A stretch of 34,421 nt of DNA. Origin: Nitrospirales bacterium (GTDB lineage Bacteria; Nitrospirota; Nitrospiria; Nitrospirales; UBA8639). The notes under the pieces were generated by a model, which was not told the DNA's origin, ran no database searches, and worked only from the letters and a program-made list of their open reading frames with translations. Shown here in pieces: positions 1-7,686 of this stretch; the stretch's first letter is position 1, and every line of letters starts with the position of its first letter. The DNA is taken from positions 1 through 34,421 of the forward strand of contig JAJDBS010000035.1 of assembly GCA_029261235.1 (NCBI GenBank), read 5' to 3'. Both the position numbers and the translations under genes were made by a program.

Positions 1-2
1 GC

Positions 3-110
3 ATAGCGAAAGTCAGTATCTTTGAGTACATAGAAACGTATTACAATCGGCAGAGAAGGCATTCCGCTATCGGACATCAAATCCCGATAGTATTTGAAGA
101 GGCAGCTTAA
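3..110 (+). mobile_element. IS3-family transposase (OrfB), C-terminal end only
   Basis: The frame starting at base 3 reads 35 residues and then a TAA. It contains YIETYYNRQRRHSAIGHQ, the C-terminal signature of IS3-family OrfB DDE integrases (the usual form is YNRxRRHSAxGxxSPxxFE). The rest of the transposase, with the catalytic DDE residues, would lie left of the window, so I cannot say whether the element is intact. A terminal-repeat-like sequence follows directly. Confidence 0.8.
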
Positions 111-140
111 CTCTGTGCCCGGTATCGTGGGGGAAGATCA
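111..140 (+). repeat. Probable right terminal inverted repeat of the IS3-family element
   Basis: Just after the transposase stop, the sequence ends in GGGGGAAGATCA. Its complement begins TGATCTTCCCCC, the TG...CA type of tip usual for IS3-family ends. The left copy is outside the window, so the match cannot be confirmed here. The element therefore seems to end near base 140. Bases 141-406 hold no gene I can support. Confidence 0.5.
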
Positions 141-406
141 ACCCTCGGCATCGTATGTGAAGCTATGAACGAGTAATATCTATCAGGCGCTCCCGCGTTG
201 GGTTCATGAAGAGTGTTATTGAGGAAACGTTACACTTTATTCAACCAGACAGACAACAATAGATGACCTGGACGAATCGGCTCCGATTGTAACTGCAATC
301 CTATTTAGTGACGTTTGAGTAATTCTGGTTAATTTAGCAATTTTACCATCCCGCCTAAGCTCATAATCACTACGAACAATTTTTAGGTTTCACGATGCAT
401 TCATGA

Positions 407-601
407 ATGATGGTTGGCATTTTCGTGCTAGTTGCCCTGTTCTTCCTGGCTGTTTCGTTGTATATCAGTGGTGGGGTAACGTTGATCTGTAATCGCCAAC
501 GAATCGTCGATTGCACACTTCAAACACGGCGCTGGTTGAACCAAGTGGTCATGGAAGGGCAGCAACTTTTTGAACTTCTGAGAGTTTCAGTCGGAACGTG
601 A
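407..601 (+). CDS. Small hypothetical single-pass membrane protein
   Basis: A 64-residue frame opens with MM followed by a continuous hydrophobic stretch (about residues 3-27, GIFVLVALFFLAVSLYIS and onward), then a polar, mildly basic, helix-prone tail. This would be a single membrane anchor with a short cytoplasmic tail. I recognise no family. No convincing Shine-Dalgarno precedes either ATG (407 or 410). It lies between an IS end and a decayed frame, so it may itself be a remnant. The hydrophobic pattern supports it as a possible small protein, but nothing decisive does. Confidence 0.35.
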   Translation: MMVGIFVLVALFFLAVSLYISGGVTLICNRQRIVDCTLQTRRWLNQVVMEGQQLFELLRVSVGT

Positions 602-617
602 GTGCTTGACCTAGTGA

Positions 618-911
618 CCAAAGGGGGACACTCTCGGGACTTTGATTGGTGAGCCAGAGCATGTGGTAGTGAATGGCGTCATCCTTAAGGAATTTTTGGC
701 TTCTCATGATCCAGGGCAGGTTCGAGGCGAAGAAACTGATTGGTTGTTTTAAATTGCAGTTGGTATTTTTTCTAGCGTTTGGCTGCTGGCTACAGCAGGT
801 TTTGCTCTGGCATTTTTAAAAACGTCAGATAACAAGTCACCATTAGTGCAGCCTGACAAGTTTGATAGTCTGACGGCAGGCGAAGGGAATATATCGGCTG
901 GTATGTTCTGA
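618..911 (+). pseudogene. Small membrane-protein reading frame interrupted by one in-frame TAA
   Basis: One frame reads coherently across this stretch except for a TAA at 750-752. The first half includes EPEHVVVNGVILKEFLASHD and ends in TDWLF. After the stop the same frame continues IAVGIFSSVWLLATAGFALA, a good membrane helix, then a polar tail to a TGA at 909-911. Smooth protein-like text on both sides of a single stop suggests a gene killed by a nonsense change (TAT or TAC to TAA at 750). No ATG start is present; TTG at 642 or GTG at 669 are candidates. No family is recognised. It could also be two unrelated short frames. Confidence 0.3.
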
Positions 912-1288
912 TCACTTCTCCTCTCAAATTCGTTCTGAAGGGTAACTCATGCCTGGTCATGAGAATGAAAAATGATGGGGATTGCGTGTCCTATTTTGGC
1001 TTGGGTTTTTCATGGAAAATTACCTTAAGGGCTGCTTTGGAATGAAGATGAAGAAAGTTTAATTTAGAACAATCTTCTTCAGAACATCTGTCATTTTTCA
1101 CCTGTTGGCACTGAAATATTCTGGAGGCGATGAGGGCAGGGGTTGTACCCTGATTTACCTTTGGTAAACAATCGAGCAGGTATTGATCCTATCGAGTATT
1201 CTGTAATCCTCTTCCGTGCGATCCTTTCAGTAATTCCAAAATCTAGCAGTCATTTCGTTCATAGTCCTTAATTTCTCTTGGCACAGAT

Positions 1289-1309
1289 TTGGAACATTTT
1301 TTGTTCCAA
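1289..1309. promoter_or_regulatory. Perfect 8-bp inverted repeat (TTGGAACA-5T-TGTTCCAA)
   Basis: The arms TTGGAACA (1289-1296) and TGTTCCAA (1302-1309) flank five Ts. It is followed by CTCTTGAG, not a T-run, so it is not a normal intrinsic terminator. It lies about 110 bases upstream of the sigma-54-like site and about 180 bases from the response-regulator start. That is a typical place for an activator site, but the binding protein is unknown. Confidence 0.3.
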
Positions 1310-1415
1310 CTCTTGAGACTGCCATGAGCCAAATGATTCTCGTTATCTGAGCATGCACCTCAGAATGTGGCTTTGATCACTGTAAAATAAGCAAAATTTG
1401 AACAAGAAATCCCTG

Positions 1416-1431
1416 TGGCATGGACATTGTA
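1416..1431 (+). promoter_or_regulatory. Possible sigma-54 (RpoN) promoter for the response regulator
   Basis: TGGCATGGACATTGTA resembles the -24/-12 consensus TGGCAC-N5-TTGCA with correct spacing. It keeps the -24 GG but has GT in place of the usual GC at -12. The predicted transcript start would lie about 40 bases before the ATG at 1487. The weakened -12 element makes this uncertain. Confidence 0.25.
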
Positions 1432-1486
1432 AAGCCTATGAGTATATTTGTTCGGTATCTGAAACTCTTTAGAAGAGGAGTGAGTG

Positions 1487-1882
1487 ATGAAACATCTACT
1501 GATAGTTGAAGATGATCCCGATCATCGTTTAATTTTGCGAACGATGCTTGAGGCAGAAGGATATGAATGTGAGGAAGCTATGGATGGTGAGGAGGCGTTG
1601 TCAGTGTTGATGACTAACGAGGTAGCCCTTGTTTTGACTGATTTGAATATGCCGGGAATGAACGGTCTTCAACTCATCGATGAGATTCAAGCTTTAGCTT
1701 GCACACGAAATACGCCAGTCATATTACTGACAAGCCAACTTACGGAAGATATACCAGTCAAGGCTTACACAAGCCGTGCCCGAGCGATTCTGCCTAAACC
1801 ATATGATTTTTTGCAGCTCTTGCTCGAAGTGAGTGGTGCGATTGGGCAACCCGAGTCTTCTGCGCTGCCCACAACGGTATAA
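1487..1882 (+). CDS. Single-domain response regulator (CheY-like receiver)
   Basis: This is a stand-alone phospho-acceptor receiver of 131 residues with no output domain, so it probably signals by protein contact like CheY or Spo0F. Counting from the GTG at 1484, the acidic pocket is EDD (9-11), the phosphorylation site is D53 in LVLTDLNMPGMNG, the switch threonine is T83 in VILLTS, and the conserved lysine is K105 in LPKPYDF. ATG at 1487 is preferred over GTG at 1484 because GAGGAG at 1475-1480 then has 6-base spacing. No histidine kinase lies nearby, so its partner is elsewhere. A REP-like repeat starts directly after the stop. Confidence 0.9.
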   Translation: MKHLLIVEDDPDHRLILRTMLEAEGYECEEAMDGEEALSVLMTNEVALVLTDLNMPGMNGLQLIDEIQALACTRNTPVILLTSQLTEDIPVKAYTSRARAILPKPYDFLQLLLEVSGAIGQPESSALPTTV

Positions 1883-1883
1883 T

Positions 1884-2002
1884 GGATCTGTTGAAAAATA
1901 CTCCAACGGCGTTCTCGTCAAATTTGAGTACTCACGTTCTGTCTGTACGCTCCGCGCCCAAACTTGGTTGCGGCCTTGCTGGACTGACTTTTTTGAACCG
2001 AC
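1884..2002. repeat. REP-like imperfect palindromic intergenic repeat
   Basis: The element runs from CTGTTGAAAAATACTCCAAC, through GGCGTTCTCG, to TGCGGCCTTGCTGGACTGAC and TTTTTTGAACC. The two ends are loosely complementary: TTGAAAAA, CCAA and GGCG on the left oppose the complement of TTTTTTGAA, TTGCTGG and CGGCC on the right. I recall closely similar 110-120 bp sequences scattered between genes in Nitrospira genomes; that is memory and was not checked. Short frames read through it are not credible genes. It sits directly after the response-regulator stop and may help end transcription. Confidence 0.4.
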
Positions 2003-2138
2003 CCGAAGCCATAACTGCTATTCAACACATTCCTGAGTCTGTTTGTCCTTTGATCTCCTCATTATGAAACACTGCATAAAACGATTGTTCGTAGACGCGG
2101 TGAGCTGTCGATCATTTGCACAAACGTTAGCTTGCGTC

Positions 2139-2632
2139 TTACTTGAATCGATCTTCGGCACGCTTATTGATTTCTTCGGGGGTGAGATCCTCAATGTGCG
2201 TAGCTAGAAACCACGTATGTCTGAACGGATCTTCTAAGGTGCCGTTACGGTCACCATAAAATTGATCCTCCACGGCCTTAACAACTTTTGCTCCTGCGTT
2301 CATTGCTTGTGCGAATAATGCATCGACATCTTCAACGTATATATAGAGGCCAACCGAGGAGCCACCTAGTGAAATAGGACTGCGGAATTCCATTTCCTCA
2401 CACTCGTCAGCCAACATAATGATAGAATTACCGATTATTATTTCAGCATGTCCAATCTCCCGTTCGGCGCAACTAGCCGGAACCTTTCTCTTGCATTAAA
2501 CGCCTGTTTATAACATTCAATGGCTTTCACCGCACCCTTAATGCTTAGGTAGGGAGTAACTCTACGGTAGCCGTCGGGTATCGGTTTGACAGGCTTGGCT
2601 CGTCTCCTTTTCTCTCGTCTTGATCTAGATGT
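2139..2632 (-). pseudogene. VOC/PhnB-like (glyoxalase superfamily) protein, frameshifted
   Basis: On the minus strand this reads as one complete PhnB-like VOC protein in two frames. The first frame (about 2632 down to 2459) gives KPIPDGYRRVTPYLSIKGA, then KAIECYKQAFNARERFRLVA and PNGR. The second frame (from about 2456 down to the stop at 2139-2141) gives IGHAEIIIGNSIIMLADEC, YIYVEDVDALFAQA, DQFYGDRNGTLEDPF and a C-terminal THIEDLTPEEINKR. These are the family's motifs in the usual order and at about the usual length (~150-160 residues). Loss of one A near 2456-2458 would explain the shift. No ATG, GTG or TTG lies in frame after the TGA at 2633-2635, so the start also seems lost. An intact-looking fragment of 92 residues begins at 2417, but it lacks the first half of the domain. 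Confidence 0.75.
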
Positions 2633-2677
2633 TCACACCATTGTTTTTATTCGTAGTAAGTATTGCGTCTCGTCAAC

Positions 2678-3055
2678 TTAGCTACAATCGCCCATTGAGT
2701 AGAAAAACTCTTCTTTTGTGATTTTCTCATTTTCGACGGTATACAAGCCCATCTCATCCATGGTCATTCGCTTGCCAGTATGTTTGGGCGTCACATCAAA
2801 TCTAAAGTGAACAATGAACTGGTTCCCGTTTGGGAATGGTCCATTGACCTCGCCTCCATGCACTTCATGGTTTTCAACCCACCATGTGTTCTTGCCTTTA
2901 ATCGCTTCAATGCCTTTTTGAGTTTTGTCCATGCTGGGCATGGCCATGGCCTCAACACTCACAATATCGGAAGAATAAAGCTTATCTATTGCCTCTTGAT
3001 TTTTGCCTTGCTTGCACAGGGCCACGAGTTCTTTGCCAATTTCCATAGCTGACAT
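2678..3055 (-). CDS. SnoaL-like / NTF2-fold protein
   Basis: A 125-residue protein with the layout of small NTF2-fold (SnoaL-like) proteins. It has an N-terminal helix pair (LVALCKQGKNQEAIDKLYSS), a central GIEAIKGKNTWWVENHEVHG segment, and a sheet-rich second half with FIVHFRFDVTPKHTGKRM and MDEMGLYTVENEKITKEEFF. Such proteins are cytoplasmic, often dimeric, with a pocket that binds small ligands or catalyses varied reactions; the substrate cannot be read from sequence. AGGAGG seven bases before the ATG at 3055 supports the start strongly. It is not closely coupled to its neighbours. The family fold is fairly sure, the role unknown. Confidence 0.75.
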   Translation of the reverse strand: MSAMEIGKELVALCKQGKNQEAIDKLYSSDIVSVEAMAMPSMDKTQKGIEAIKGKNTWWVENHEVHGGEVNGPFPNGNQFIVHFRFDVTPKHTGKRMTMDEMGLYTVENEKITKEEFFYSMGDCS

Positions 3056-3431
3056 AATGATGCCTCCTGATTAAACGTTGATCTGAGCCAAACAATGAAG
3101 GCTAGTAAATGAGATCGTCTTGGTGGAACCGAAAAGGCCTATGGGTTCTAAGCAAGACTGTCTGTTCATGTAGACAGTTGCGATCTGTCTCCTTAGGAAT
3201 GTTCCAAACAGAAATGACAAGGGGGAAGTTGGATTATTACGCACGAATTGATGAAGATATTTTAATCTCTATTTTTATGCTTGTGCAAGTAGTTGTCTGG
3301 GAAAAGAGCTGGAACGGCGTAACCGAACAACTCACCATTCCCATTGTTTCAGATGCTGAATAATAAGGAGTTGTTTGCAGGCAAGATGACTTTGAGGCTT
3401 TCTCGTTTATCTCGACAATGACGTGGAAGAG
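3056..3431. other. Spacer without a supportable gene
   Basis: An 84-codon plus-strand frame (3109-3363) exists but has no Shine-Dalgarno, odd composition and no recognisable motif, so I do not call it. The stretch presumably carries the promoter of the NTF2-like gene, but no clear hexamers stand out. Confidence 0.4.
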
Positions 3432-3632
3432 CTAGGCTTCGAGGTAGAGGCGGAGGGTATTTTCCTGCCCTAACGTCACGTGACCGGTCTTACATTCACC
3501 ACTGAGGGAACAGGTCCGCTTAATGGCCAAAACGACGGCAGGGCTTTCATCGGATCGATAAATGACATCTTCAATCCTGATTTCTACGGCCTTTTCTTGA
3601 TCTTCTTGGTCTAGAAAATTGGCTTCATTCAT
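3432..3632 (-). CDS. Small hypothetical protein (66 residues)
   Basis: The frame is open further upstream (to 3785), but the upstream part reads as an unlikely aromatic-rich extension. The ATG at 3632 has AGAGGTT seven to eight bases before it, and the protein from there is well behaved: an acidic start (MNEANFLDQEDQEKAVEIRI), then VIYRSDESPAVVLAIKRTC, then a cysteine pair spaced C-x5-C and a C-terminal LGQENTLRLYLEA. It is soluble, without a signal peptide. I do not recognise the family. The cysteine pair might bind metal or form a disulfide; that is inference. Confidence 0.5.
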   Translation of the reverse strand: MNEANFLDQEDQEKAVEIRIEDVIYRSDESPAVVLAIKRTCSLSGECKTGHVTLGQENTLRLYLEA

Positions 3633-4192
3633 GTGCAACCTCTGGTTTTGAGTAAAATATCTGCATGATACGTCTAGGTATAACCAAGAATTGTGCCACC
3701 CCAGTTCCATCGTGAATATGAAGAAAACCCAAGAAAACGTGATGTTTGAGGAAATCGATTGCGGAAAGTAGATGCTACTCGGCAAGGACTACCGGTTTCC
3801 GGGAAAAAATGAGTATGAAGGATGAGAGGGTAGAGAAAGTTCTGCTATGAGAAGGATGCCATAGAGGCTGAGAACTTCTTGGTGCCCTGGTTATAGGGTA
3901 ACAAGACTCGGTGTGGCGTGGCTCACAATAAATTGGTCAAACCTTTGGCCGTCCCCGGATTAGCTGCAACGAAGGAAGGGTATTAAGTCAGTAGTTAAAT
4001 TCAATCGTTTACTGACACTCGATTGGGAGCCCCTATTCTGCAGCGAGTATCTTTTAGGTCTAACGCGAATTTCTGACGCCCATTCATCAGAATTCAGAGA
4101 AAAGTTGGGCTTGTAATATTTTTATCAAAGGCCAGTTTACCCTTTAAAGAATGAACCCATGAACCTGAGTGATTCTAGCTGGAAGACAGATC
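3633..4192. other. Spacer downstream of the trp operon
   Basis: About 560 bases between trpA (minus) and the small gene at 3432-3632. I find no credible reading frame, tRNA shape or strong terminator in either direction. It is likely decayed sequence, like the rest of the left accessory region. Confidence 0.35.
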
Positions 4193-4993
4193 TTACTTTA
4201 GCGCGGTTTTGAGTTTTTTGGTGAGAGTTTTGATCTTGGCGAGCATGGTAGGATCTTGATGTTGTTCAGCTATGGTACGGACGAGGGCACTGCCGACAAT
4301 GACGCCGTCAGCAAATTGAGCCACGTTATGGGCTTGCTTGGGTGTTGAAATCCCAAATCCTACCGCGACCGGTTTTTTTGACTGTTTTTGAATGGCCTGC
4401 ACATTTTTTTTCACGAGAGTTAAATCGGTGAGCTGCGCACCGGTGATGCCAGTGATCGAAACATAGTAGATAAAGCCATGCGTCCGTCGACTGACTGTTT
4501 TTCGTCGCTCAGGAGTGCTTGTGGGAGCTAAGAGGAAGATCACAATCGGGCCACCCGCTGCCATTGTGGTGTCATAGAGTTCATCGGATTCTTCTGGTGG
4601 TAAATCTGGGACAATGAGACCGTCGACTCCTGCCGCAACGGCCTCCGCACAAAATTTTTCCAATCCCATCGCCAGCATGGAGTTGTAATAGGTCATAAAG
4701 ATGATTGGGACAGACGTTTTGGTTCTGAGAGACCGAACGGTCGAAAGTATTTTTTTGAGCGTCGTGCCTGATTGCAGTGCGCGTTCTGCTGCCTGCTGAA
4801 TGACGGGCCCATCAGCTATAGGATCAGAAAATGGAACACCCAATTCAATTAGATCCGCTCCGCCTTCCGCTAAGGTCAAGACCAGGGATTCGGTCACGGC
4901 CAAAGACGGATCACCTGCCATAATATAGGGGATAAGGGCTTTTTCCCCTTTGGATTGTAAGTTGTCAAATGTTTGTTGGATACGATTGTTCAT
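4193..4993 (-). CDS. trpA: Tryptophan synthase alpha chain
   Basis: Catalyses the aldol cleavage of indole-3-glycerol phosphate to indole and glyceraldehyde 3-phosphate; indole is channelled to TrpB in the alpha2beta2 cytoplasmic complex. It is 266 residues, the normal length for the TIM-barrel family. The catalytic glutamate is E50 in ADLIELGVPFSDPIADGP, with the substrate-binding aspartate D61 in the same motif. GVDGLIVPDLPPEES and YYVSITGITGA match the family loop 6 region, and VGFGIST and DGVIVGSALV form the phosphate site. It is the last gene of the trp operon. The space to trpB is almost filled by a palindromic element ending 11 bases before the ATG, and no Shine-Dalgarno is visible there. 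Confidence 0.97.
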   Translation of the reverse strand: MNNRIQQTFDNLQSKGEKALIPYIMAGDPSLAVTESLVLTLAEGGADLIELGVPFSDPIADGPVIQQAAERALQSGTTLKKILSTVRSLRTKTSVPIIFMTYYNSMLAMGLEKFCAEAVAAGVDGLIVPDLPPEESDELYDTTMAAGGPIVIFLLAPTSTPERRKTVSRRTHGFIYYVSITGITGAQLTDLTLVKKNVQAIQKQSKKPVAVGFGISTPKQAHNVAQFADGVIVGSALVRTIAEQHQDPTMLAKIKTLTKKLKTALK

Positions 4994-5004
4994 TGTCGTA
5001 TGCA

Positions 5005-5103
5005 GTTAGGCGTGAGGCGTAAGTAGTAAGGAGAGAACAATACGATGAAAGGAAATTTTATGTTTATGAATCGTTTCTTTACTACTCACTACTAACTCCT
5101 TAC
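5005..5103. repeat. Palindromic heptamer-built repeat element, copy 1 (trpB-trpA spacer)
   Basis: Two 27-base arms, 5005-5031 and 5077-5103, lie in inverted orientation around a 45-base centre; on one strand they match at about 20 of 27 positions. The arms are built on a 7-base rhythm of GTRAGGC/GTGAGGC-like units, for example GGCGTGAGGCGTAAG. The same arm sequence occurs in the element at 10186-10289. The element nearly fills the 123-base spacer between trpB and trpA. It may fold in the transcript and affect mRNA stability or translation, or be a small non-autonomous mobile repeat. Confidence 0.6.
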
Positions 5104-5116
5104 TTTTCACGTTTTT

Positions 5117-6310
5117 CTAGAGAGGGATGCCGCGCATGTTCGCAATTTGTTGCACATCTTTATCCCCGCGACCCGAAAGATTCATGAGTAGGATTTCATT
5201 TTTTTTCATCGTCGGAGCAATTTTGACGACTTCAGCAACGGCGTGAGCACTTTCTAATGCCGGAATAATACCTTCGACTTGCGATAACAAGTCGAAGGCG
5301 GCCAGTGCCTCCTTGTCGGTTATTGACGTATATTGAATGCGTCCGGTGTCATGGTAAAAGCTATGTTCTGGGCCAACAGCGGGATAATCCAACCCAGCGG
5401 AGACTGAATGAGTCAGATTCACCTGGCCATCTTGGTCTTGTAGTAGATAAGTCATGGTGCCGTGTAAAACGCCGGGTTTTCCACCAGAAAAACGCGCTGC
5501 ATGTTTCCCGCTTTTTATGCCATGACCTCCAGCTTCAACGCCGACCATCTTGACCTTTTTGTCGTTAACGAATGGATAAAATAATCCCATGCTGTTACTT
5601 CCCCCGCCGACACAGGCCACGAGACAATGAGGGAGGCGACCTGCCTGCGCAACGATCTGCTTCCGAGCTTCTTTACCAATGACCGATTGAAAGTCTCGAA
5701 TCATCATTGGGTAGGGGTGTGCACCCAATACGGAGCCGAGGAGATAATGCGTGGTGCCGACATTTGTGGTCCAATCACGCATGGCTTCGCTGATGGCGTC
5801 CTTTAGCGTGCGACTTCCAGCGTTGACTCCTGTAACTTTGGAGCCCAACAAACGCATGCGAAAGACGTTGAGGGCTTGGCGTTCCATGTCTTCCGTCCCC
5901 ATGTATATTTCTGCTTCAAGTCCGAACATGGCGGCCACGGTTGCCACGGCGACACCATGCTGCCCGGCACCTGTTTCAGCAATCACTCGCTTTTTCTTCA
6001 TGCGGCGCGTGAGGAGGGCTTGGCCTACGGCATTATTAATTTTATGCGCACCGGTATGACAGAGATCTTCTCTTTTGAGATAAATTTTGGCGCCACCAAG
6101 CGTTTTGGTGAGGCGTTCTGCGAAATACAGGGGGGTCGGTCGACCGACAAAATTCTTCAGACAAGACTGAAATTCTTGTTGGAATTGTTTATCGCGTTTA
6201 ACTTTTTGATACACGTGATCGAGTTCATGCATGGCAGGCATGAGCGTTTCTGGCACATACATACCCCCGAATTTCCCAAAACGCCCATGTTTATCTGGAT
6301 GTGTTGTCAT
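5117..6310 (-). CDS. trpB: Tryptophan synthase beta chain
   Basis: PLP enzyme joining indole and L-serine to form tryptophan, the partner of TrpA. It is 397 residues, full length for the TrpB1 type. The PLP lysine is K90 in [13 protein letters not shown]. The catalytic glutamate lies in [11 protein letters not shown], the PLP phosphate loop is [10 protein letters not shown], and the C-terminal region holds [11 protein letters not shown] and [12 protein letters not shown], all as expected. The N-terminal [16 protein letters not shown] is the usual TrpB opening, which supports the ATG at 6310. It lies 51 bases after trpF in the operon. Confidence 0.98.
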   Translation of the reverse strand: MTTHPDKHGRFGKFGGMYVPETLMPAMHELDHVYQKVKRDKQFQQEFQSCLKNFVGRPTPLYFAERLTKTLGGAKIYLKREDLCHTGAHKINNAVGQALLTRRMKKKRVIAETGAGQHGVAVATVAAMFGLEAEIYMGTEDMERQALNVFRMRLLGSKVTGVNAGSRTLKDAISEAMRDWTTNVGTTHYLLGSVLGAHPYPMMIRDFQSVIGKEARKQIVAQAGRLPHCLVACVGGGSNSMGLFYPFVNDKKVKMVGVEAGGHGIKSGKHAARFSGGKPGVLHGTMTYLLQDQDGQVNLTHSVSAGLDYPAVGPEHSFYHDTGRIQYTSITDKEALAAFDLLSQVEGIIPALESAHAVAEVVKIAPTMKKNEILLMNLSGRGDKDVQQIANMRGIPL

Positions 6311-6361
6311 TGTGAGTTATGCTCGAAAAGTTCAAAAGAGGGGAGTATAGCGATGAAGCCG

Positions 6362-7012
6362 CTAACACTCAAGACGAGCGGCTTGAGTAAATGCACGAAT
6401 TTTATCGTGATCTTTTTTTTGTGGGGTGTCTTCTACACCACTACTCACATCAACGCCATAAGGCTGAACGTGTTGAATGGCTTCTTTTACATTGGTGGGT
6501 GTTAAGCCCCCAGCTAAAATGATAGGGGTGACCTTGGCAACTTCGTGGGCTAAAGACCAATCCACGGTTTGCCCTGTTCCTCCATAGGCTTGGGCAGAAA
6601 AGGCGTCGATGACAAATCCTTTGATGCCTATGCGACCTTTATATTCGGCAAAAGCGAGTAAGCTGCTACGATCACGCAAGCGAAGGGCACGTAATACGGG
6701 TCGACCGAGTGATTCACAAAATGCTGGGGTTTCATCTCCGTGTAGTTGTGCGAGTGCCAAGCCACATTCGTCAAATATACTCTTGACGGTACCAAGCTCG
6801 TGATTCACGAAGACGCCAATAGGAAGGACGAATGGTGGGAGGTTGGCAATGATACGTTTCGCAACGGCCGGTTCGATGGCGCGTGGACTTTTCGCATAAA
6901 ACACGAAGCCTAGCGCATCCGCCCCAGCTTCTACGGCAGCCTCAGCATCTTGAAGATTCGTGATTCCGCATATCTTAATTTTTGGAATTATTACTAATGG
7001 GTTAACTTGCAT
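6362..7012 (-). CDS. trpF: Phosphoribosylanthranilate isomerase
   Basis: Catalyses the Amadori rearrangement of N-(5'-phosphoribosyl)anthranilate to CdRP, the third step of tryptophan synthesis. It is a 216-residue TIM barrel. The catalytic cysteine is in KICGITN near the N-terminus; FVFYAKSPR, AQLHGDE, GGTGQTVDW, ILAGGLTPTNV and GVDVSSGVE are family motifs, and the aspartate in the last but one strand region (VIDAF) fits the general acid position. An 18-base gap separates it from the lipoprotein gene upstream, so they are probably on one mRNA. No strong Shine-Dalgarno precedes the ATG; the motif spacing at the N-terminus supports this start. Confidence 0.96.
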   Translation of the reverse strand: MQVNPLVIIPKIKICGITNLQDAEAAVEAGADALGFVFYAKSPRAIEPAVAKRIIANLPPFVLPIGVFVNHELGTVKSIFDECGLALAQLHGDETPAFCESLGRPVLRALRLRDRSSLLAFAEYKGRIGIKGFVIDAFSAQAYGGTGQTVDWSLAHEVAKVTPIILAGGLTPTNVKEAIQHVQPYGVDVSSGVEDTPQKKDHDKIRAFTQAARLEC

Positions 7013-7030
7013 GGTAGTACGATGGAAATT

Positions 7031-7675
7031 TCAAAACACGCTTTGCGCATGAGCGTCAACAATTAATTGTCTAAAGATTTCAAATAATGCATGTTCTGCA
7101 GACCGGTCGTCCCACCAAATCCAAAGCGGGCTAAATGGTAATAGCAAGAGGCCTCGCCAGGCGCTTATTCGGTTGCTTTTTTCATATTCTCCTAATATTT
7201 TTCCCTTATCATCGAGTATGGACATCTGCACCTTCACGCTACGGGTGTTTTTGACGGGGAGTATTCCTAGGGTTACAGCATGCGGTAATCCCCAGTAAAA
7301 AGCTCTTTTTTCTGACCACGTTATGTGGATATTTGCTACATGATTTGAATTGTTTGAGCCAAGCTGCGTCTCCTTGAAAAGATTTGACTCCTCAAAAGCA
7401 TGCAATGCAATGGACAATCCTCCAATTAAAAGATCTTTTTTATTTTCAATATATTCATTTGTCCACCAGAAACTTTTTAGCGTTGGATTCTGAGGAATTC
7501 TGTGGAATTTTCCTGAGATATTTAAGCCGATTATTTTCGGTATTTTGATTTCGAAGGGCCACTCCTTAATTTCAGGAAAATTTTTATCTCTGACATAAAA
7601 GTTGATGCAGCCACTACAAAGGGTAATGAGCGTCATGCATATGATTGGTAACGATATTTTGTGAAACCATTGCAA
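7031..7675 (-). CDS. Putative lipoprotein inserted between trpC and trpF
   Basis: The frame opens with TTG at 7696, overlapping trpC. I prefer the TTG at 7675, which has AGAGGG six bases upstream and gives a proper signal peptide. That start has basic residues, a hydrophobic core (ISLPIICMTLITLCSGC) and a lipobox-like SGC, with the acylated cysteine near residue 23; the -3 position is Cys rather than Leu, which is atypical. The mature part is about 190 residues and probably an envelope protein with a beta-rich middle. A tryptophan-rich C-terminal segment, WRGLLLLPFSPLWIWWDDRS, precedes a final helix. It has no resemblance to tryptophan enzymes. I do not recognise the family. It is spaced 11 bases after trpC and 18 bases before trpF, so it is likely co-transcribed with trp. 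Confidence 0.65.
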   Translation of the reverse strand: MQWFHKISLPIICMTLITLCSGCINFYVRDKNFPEIKEWPFEIKIPKIIGLNISGKFHRIPQNPTLKSFWWTNEYIENKKDLLIGGLSIALHAFEESNLFKETQLGSNNSNHVANIHITWSEKRAFYWGLPHAVTLGILPVKNTRSVKVQMSILDDKGKILGEYEKSNRISAWRGLLLLPFSPLWIWWDDRSAEHALFEIFRQLIVDAHAQSVF

Positions 7676-7686
7676 GGATTTCCCTC

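Larger units (their letters stand above)
912..1486. other. Long spacer upstream of the response regulator
   Basis: I see no coding frame on either strand. The spacer contains a perfect 8-bp inverted repeat (1289-1309) and a sigma-54-like sequence (1416-1431), both listed separately. The rest looks like unselected AT-rich sequence. Confidence 0.4.

Noticed and set aside
750-752. In-frame TAA as a recoded codon
   Set aside because: TAA is not used for selenocysteine or pyrrolysine and no recoding structure is visible; a nonsense mutation is simpler.
1833-2067. Short frames across the REP-like repeat
   Set aside because: They read through a repeat element and the end of the response-regulator gene; no ribosome site.
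3109-3363. 84-codon plus-strand frame
   Set aside because: No Shine-Dalgarno, cysteine- and tryptophan-scattered composition and no motif; likely chance.
5876-6505. 209-codon frame antisense to trpB and trpF
   Set aside because: It is the opposite strand of two certain genes and has no features of its own.
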